From NCBI RefSeq assembly GCF_902489365.1, contig NZ_CABTZR010000028.1, positions 1 through 27,348 of the forward strand: a stretch of DNA of 27,348 bases. Direction: 5' to 3'. How positions within the stretch are numbered: position 1 is the first letter of the stretch; each line of letters begins with the position of its first letter. The notes under the pieces were generated by a model, which did not search any database, was not told the DNA's origin, and worked only from the letters and a program-made list of their open reading frames with translations. The stretch is from an uncultured Corynebacterium sp. GTDB taxonomy: Bacteria > Actinomycetota > Actinomycetes > Mycobacteriales > Mycobacteriaceae. A program made the translations under genes and the position numbers. This document shows positions 24,409 through 27,348 of the stretch, in pieces.

Positions 24409-25257
24409 TTAGTTCTCCTTATGCGCAGAAATCGTCCATGGGTCGGTGCGGACATCGATGATCTCGGTGTTCACGCGCAATGCGTTCTCCACAATATCGC
24501 GCGCCTGGGTAGTCCAGGGAAACTCGCTGGCCCAGTGAGCGGTATCGACCACGGCTGGGCCTTCAGGATGGGCCAGGTGCGCGGCGCGCAGGTGCTCATC
24601 CACCGGGTGGTGGCGCAGATCGGAGGTGACGTAGACGTCCACGCCGAGTGCTGCTGCCTGGTCGAGGAAGGAGTCACCCGAGCCGCTGGAGACGGCCACG
24701 CGCTTCACCACGCGCTCCGGATCACCGGCCGCACGCACTCCCCACTCGGTTTCCGGGAGGGCATCGGCCACGCGCTGGGTGAATTCCCGCAGCGTCATGG
24801 GCTGCTCAAGCTCGCCCACGCGCCCCAACCCTAGGGCCCCGTCGAGGTTTTCATAGGGCTCCACCGGGACGATTGGGCGGCCGGGCTTGATGCCGACGAG
24901 TTCTGCCAGTTTGTCATTAACACCCGGGCGCGCCTTATCCGCGTTGGTGTGCGCGGCCAGCAGGGCCACACCGTTGCGGATAAGAGTGTGAATGACCTTG
25001 CCCTTCGGGGTATCCGCCGCCACCGAGGTCACCCCGCGCAAAAGCAGCGGGTGGTGCACCACGAGCATCTGCGCGCCGAGTTCCACGGCCTTATCTGCTA
25101 CCTCTTGTGTGCAATCAAGGGCGAAGGCCACGGTGTTCACCTCATCCGTGGGGTCGCCGCACACCAGGCCGACTGCATCCCACGACTCAGCGAGCTGCGG
25201 CGGGTAGGCCTCGTGGATAACGCGGCGGATCTCGCCAACGGTCGTGTGTTCTGCCAT
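24409..25257 (-). CDS. Nif3-like dinuclear metal centre protein
   Basis: A 282-residue cytosolic protein of the NIF3/YbgI (GTP cyclohydrolase I type 2-like) family, which forms hexameric rings with a two-metal site. Metal ligands are visible as His68 and His69 in VVHHPLLLRG, His103 with Asp107 in AAHTNAD, and a late His in DTAHWASE. The family reaction is not settled, and the GTP cyclohydrolase label is historical. AAGGAG lies 8 nt before the ATG at 25257. It starts a three-gene operon (zinc ribbon, RNase H/phosphatase). The order matches Rv2230c-Rv2229c-Rv2228c in M. tuberculosis. It diverges from the phosphatase gene, with 103 bp of shared promoter region that contains TATATCC at about 25308-25314. 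Confidence 0.93.
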   Translation of the reverse strand: MAEHTTVGEIRRVIHEAYPPQLAESWDAVGLVCGDPTDEVNTVAFALDCTQEVADKAVELGAQMLVVHHPLLLRGVTSVAADTPKGKVIHTLIRNGVALLAAHTNADKARPGVNDKLAELVGIKPGRPIVPVEPYENLDGALGLGRVGELEQPMTLREFTQRVADALPETEWGVRAAGDPERVVKRVAVSSGSGDSFLDQAAALGVDVYVTSDLRHHPVDEHLRAAHLAHPEGPAVVDTAHWASEFPWTTQARDIVENALRVNTEIIDVRTDPWTISAHKEN

Positions 25258-25360
25258 CTCGTTTGCTCCTTATACGGCTTCAGGTTTCACGTCAGTCGCG
25301 TCGCTGCTATATCCTAGCTTTCGTTCGCCAGCGCACCCCTCTAGCTTAAGGAGCCTTTGC

Positions 25361-25852
25361 ATGACGCCTCCGGAGAACGACAACCAGCTCCACATCGTCT
25401 TCGTGTGCACGGGCAACATTTGCCGCTCACCCATGGCGGAAATCATTACCCGCGATGCTATGGAGACCGACATGCTCGATCTCCTCGCGCGCGTGGACTC
25501 CTGCGGCCTCGGCGGCTGGCACGTGGGCCAGGGCGCGGATGAGCGCGCCGTGGCTGAGCTGCGCCGCGGCGGCCACGATGGCGCCGGCCACCAGGCCGCC
25601 CAGCTGGGTCCGGACCACATGGACGCGGACCTCTTCGTGGCCATGGACACAGGCCACCGCGATGCCCTCATCGAGCGCGGCATCCCGGAGGACAAGGTGC
25701 GCCTCATGCGCAGCTTCGATCCGAACTCACCGGAGGATGCCAGCGTGGAGGATCCTTTCTACGGCACGGAGGAGGACTTCGCCCGCACCCGCGCCGAAAT
25801 CGATGCTTCCGTTCCTGGTCTGCTCGACTGGATTAAAGAGAACCACGGCTAG
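25361..25852 (+). CDS. Low-molecular-weight protein tyrosine phosphatase
   Basis: A 163-residue phosphatase that removes phosphate from tyrosine. The P-loop VCTGNICRSP gives the CX5R motif with nucleophile Cys16 and Arg22. The general acid Asp131 lies in the EDPFYG motif, and SCGLGGWHVGQGAD is the conserved following strand. It corresponds to PtpA of M. tuberculosis in position, upstream of SURF1. There is no signal peptide visible, though PtpA is exported by other routes. AAGGAG is 7 nt before the ATG at 25361, so the longer frame from 25244 is not used. The partner kinase PtkA and the CobC gene seen in M. tuberculosis between Nif3 and PtpA are absent here. Confidence 0.94.
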   Translation: MTPPENDNQLHIVFVCTGNICRSPMAEIITRDAMETDMLDLLARVDSCGLGGWHVGQGADERAVAELRRGGHDGAGHQAAQLGPDHMDADLFVAMDTGHRDALIERGIPEDKVRLMRSFDPNSPEDASVEDPFYGTEEDFARTRAEIDASVPGLLDWIKENHG

Positions 25853-25870
25853 ATAATTCTCCGCGGCTAC

Positions 25871-25883
25871 TAGACTGGTCATC
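25871..25883 (+). promoter_or_regulatory. Likely -10 of the SURF1 gene
   Basis: TAGACT (25871-25876) ends exactly 7 nt before the ATG at 25884, and there is no ribosome binding site, so a leaderless transcript is likely in addition to read-through from the phosphatase gene. The -35 is weak. Confidence 0.45.
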
Positions 25884-26867
25884 ATGCTTAAGACATTCCT
25901 CAAGCCTGGGTGGGTGCTCTTTCTCATCTTCATCGTCGCGTTTTCCTATTTGTCTTTCACGGTCCTCGCTCCGTGGCAGCTGAATAAGGACGCCCAGATT
26001 GTGGAGCGCAACCACCTCATTGAGGAGGCCTACGACGCCGAGCCCCAGCCGGTCACCGAAGTCTTTTCTGATGATGGCTCCCTGCACAAGGAGTGGGAAC
26101 GCGCGGAGCTAACCGGCCACTACCTCCCGGAGGATGAGGTGCTCCTGCGCCTGCGCCCGGTGGAATCCGCCCCGGGATTCCAGTCGCTGGTCCCCTTTGA
26201 AACCGAGTCTGGTGAGACCTTCCTGGTCAACCGCGGCTGGATGCCCACGGATGAGGGCAACTCCGTCCCCCACATCGATCCGGCCCCGGAGGGCGAGGTC
26301 ACCATCGTGGGCATGGCGCGCTACAACGAGCGCGAGCACACCTCCGCGCCCATTGAAGAGCAGGGTTACACGCAGGTCTACTCCATCAATACGGAGCAGA
26401 TTGCAGAGCTTGTCGACGTCCCCCTCGCCCACGACTACCTCCAACTCTCCCCCGAGCAGCCAGGTGAGCTGCATGCGCTGCCGGTTCCAAAGTTAGACCG
26501 CGGCAACCACCTCTCCTACGGCTATCAGTGGATTGCCTTCGGTGTGATGGCACCGCTGGGCTTTGCGTATTTCGTGTGGTCCGAGATCCGGGAGCGCCGC
26601 CGCGCCCGCGATGAGGATGCCCTGATTGCTGAGGCCACTGCCACAGCTATTGGCACCGGCGCCGGCTCCCCCGATGCGGCCGCGGACCTCGATAGCTCCG
26701 AGCACGAGGAGCCTGCGAGCGAGCACCCCGAAGCCACAACGCCTTCTGTCCAGCCTTCGACGCCTGCGGCCGGAACGCAGCCTTCGCGCCGCTCCCGCTC
26801 GCGCTATGGCTCCGCCAAGCCGGACTTCTATGAGAAGATCCGCGAGCGCGGTCAGGAGCGCTACTAG
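25884..26867 (+). CDS. SURF1-family cytochrome oxidase assembly protein
   Basis: A 327-residue membrane protein that helps place haem a in aa3-type cytochrome oxidase. It has the SURF1 layout: one membrane segment near each end (about 10-30, WVLFLIFIVAFSYL, and 212-232, YQWIAFGVMAPLGFAYF) around an outside domain of about 180 residues with LAPWQLNKD, GHYLPEDEVLLRLRPV and FLVNRGWMP. The C-terminal tail from about 240 is a Ser/Thr/Glu/Pro-rich low-complexity region ending in a basic RRSRSRYG patch, longer than in many SURF1 proteins. It follows the phosphatase gene by 31 nt, as in M. tuberculosis Rv2234-Rv2235. I see no terminator after it. Confidence 0.92.
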   Translation: MLKTFLKPGWVLFLIFIVAFSYLSFTVLAPWQLNKDAQIVERNHLIEEAYDAEPQPVTEVFSDDGSLHKEWERAELTGHYLPEDEVLLRLRPVESAPGFQSLVPFETESGETFLVNRGWMPTDEGNSVPHIDPAPEGEVTIVGMARYNEREHTSAPIEEQGYTQVYSINTEQIAELVDVPLAHDYLQLSPEQPGELHALPVPKLDRGNHLSYGYQWIAFGVMAPLGFAYFVWSEIRERRRARDEDALIAEATATAIGTGAGSPDAAADLDSSEHEEPASEHPEATTPSVQPSTPAAGTQPSRRSRSRYGSAKPDFYEKIRERGQERY

Positions 26868-26890
26868 CCTCGCCCCCAAAGGGGACGATC

Positions 26891-27211
26891 ATGAACGCGA
26901 TTGCGTGGACGCGAGAAGCGACCGAAACCGAGATTTCCGACAGTATACTTGAAGCCGCTGGCTGCACCGCTGAGAACTGCATTCCCAACTGGGACGAAGA
27001 CATGCCAGAAGCAGTGTCGCCAATCAACGGTAGTGAAGAAGAATGTCTCCGAATCGGCAAGCAGGCAAACGGACTCTACTGTGTCAGGTTCTTCTCCATG
27101 AGTTTCTATCCAGGGCACTGCCAAGGCATCTACGGTAACGAATATCGCAAAGAAAACGTCGCACTCAACCAGATCGAAGAAACAATCTTCCAAGCGCTCA
27201 AAGAAACCTGA
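26891..27211 (+). CDS. Orphan low-GC hypothetical protein next to an IS element
   Basis: A 106-residue acidic, soluble protein (MNAIAWTREATETEISDSIL start) with four cysteines, several tryptophans and aromatics, and a C-terminal helix NQIEETIFQALKE. AAAGGGG lies 6-8 nt before the ATG. Base composition is lower in GC than SURF1 23 nt upstream, suggesting transfer. The TGA stop coincides with the proposed first bases of an IS3-type element, so the frame may once have been longer. I recognise no family; an immunity or small accessory protein is only a guess. Confidence 0.6.
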   Translation: MNAIAWTREATETEISDSILEAAGCTAENCIPNWDEDMPEAVSPINGSEEECLRIGKQANGLYCVRFFSMSFYPGHCQGIYGNEYRKENVALNQIEETIFQALKET

Positions 27212-27348
27212 GGTTACCCTCGTTTAGTGGACACCCTATTTGTACGGATCTTGTGTCCGTAAGAGAGGATGTTCATTGTGAGTCAACAGCGCAAGAAGTA
27301 CACGCCGGAGTACCGGCGTGAAGCCGCGAACCTGGTAATCGAGTCAGA
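27209..27348 (+). mobile_element. Left end of an IS3-family element (partial)
   Basis: TGAGGTTACCCTCG followed by TTTAGTGGACACCC has the layout of the left end of IS150-like members: a TG start and a TGGAC about 20 nt inside. A transposase orfA start follows. The exact end is inferred; the right end lies outside the window. Confidence 0.6.
27278..27348 (+). CDS. IS3-family transposase OrfA, N-terminal part
   Basis: The first 23 codons, reading VSQQRKKYTPEYRREAANL and on, match the start of the helix-turn-helix OrfA of IS3/IS911-type transposases, which binds the element ends. GAGAGG lies 8 nt before the GTG at 27278; an ATG at 27269 in the same frame is possible. The gene is cut by the window edge. 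Confidence 0.82.
   Translation, partial: MSQQRKKYTPEYRREAANLVIES

Overview
The window looks like the chromosome of a high-GC Corynebacterium. I infer this from protein resemblance (threonine synthase and the glnA2-glnE pair are very close to the C. glutamicum proteins as I remember them), from the actinobacterial-type RNase P RNA, and from gene order: glnE, glnA2, CYTH-CHAD, RNase H/phosphatase, zinc-ribbon protein, Nif3, LMW tyrosine phosphatase and SURF1 follow the order of the Rv2220-Rv2235 region of Mycobacterium tuberculosis. The species cannot be fixed from the sequence alone.

Layout. 1-2801 is an accessory stretch with two unrecognised genes of lower GC. 2802-3269 is a hairpin-rich gap ending in a structured leader for a TDT-family membrane transporter (3270-4235). 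4288-5649 holds two tandem secreted META-domain proteins with near-identical promoter layouts. 5808-8812 is a compact minus-strand operon: threonine synthase, a 50-residue protein, a trypsin-like lipoprotein and a Nudix hydrolase. A divergent MFS transporter follows (8842-10143), then a few small hypothetical genes on the minus strand. 11369-15773 is glnA2-glnE (nitrogen assimilation). Divergent from it are a DUF2786 protein and a CYTH-CHAD protein. A small conserved protein, a degenerate galactokinase homologue and an RNB-family exoribonuclease come next. 22073-22518 is the RNase P RNA. Upstream of it is a tightly coupled three-gene operon: Nif3-like protein, zinc-ribbon coiled-coil protein, RNase H/phosphatase. 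Divergent from that operon are the tyrosine phosphatase and SURF1. The right edge carries a low-GC orphan gene next to the left end of an IS3-family element.

Working together. thrC feeds amino-acid synthesis. GlnA2 and GlnE belong to nitrogen control, although GlnA2 lacks the tyrosine GlnE would modify. RNase P, the RNB nuclease and RNase H form an RNA-processing neighbourhood. SURF1 serves cytochrome oxidase assembly. The most interesting non-coding signals are a mutually exclusive helix pair with a terminator ahead of the TDT transporter, and a 17-bp dyad at the same place ahead of both META genes. Several genes have a -10 hexamer exactly 7 nt before the ATG, which fits leaderless transcripts.
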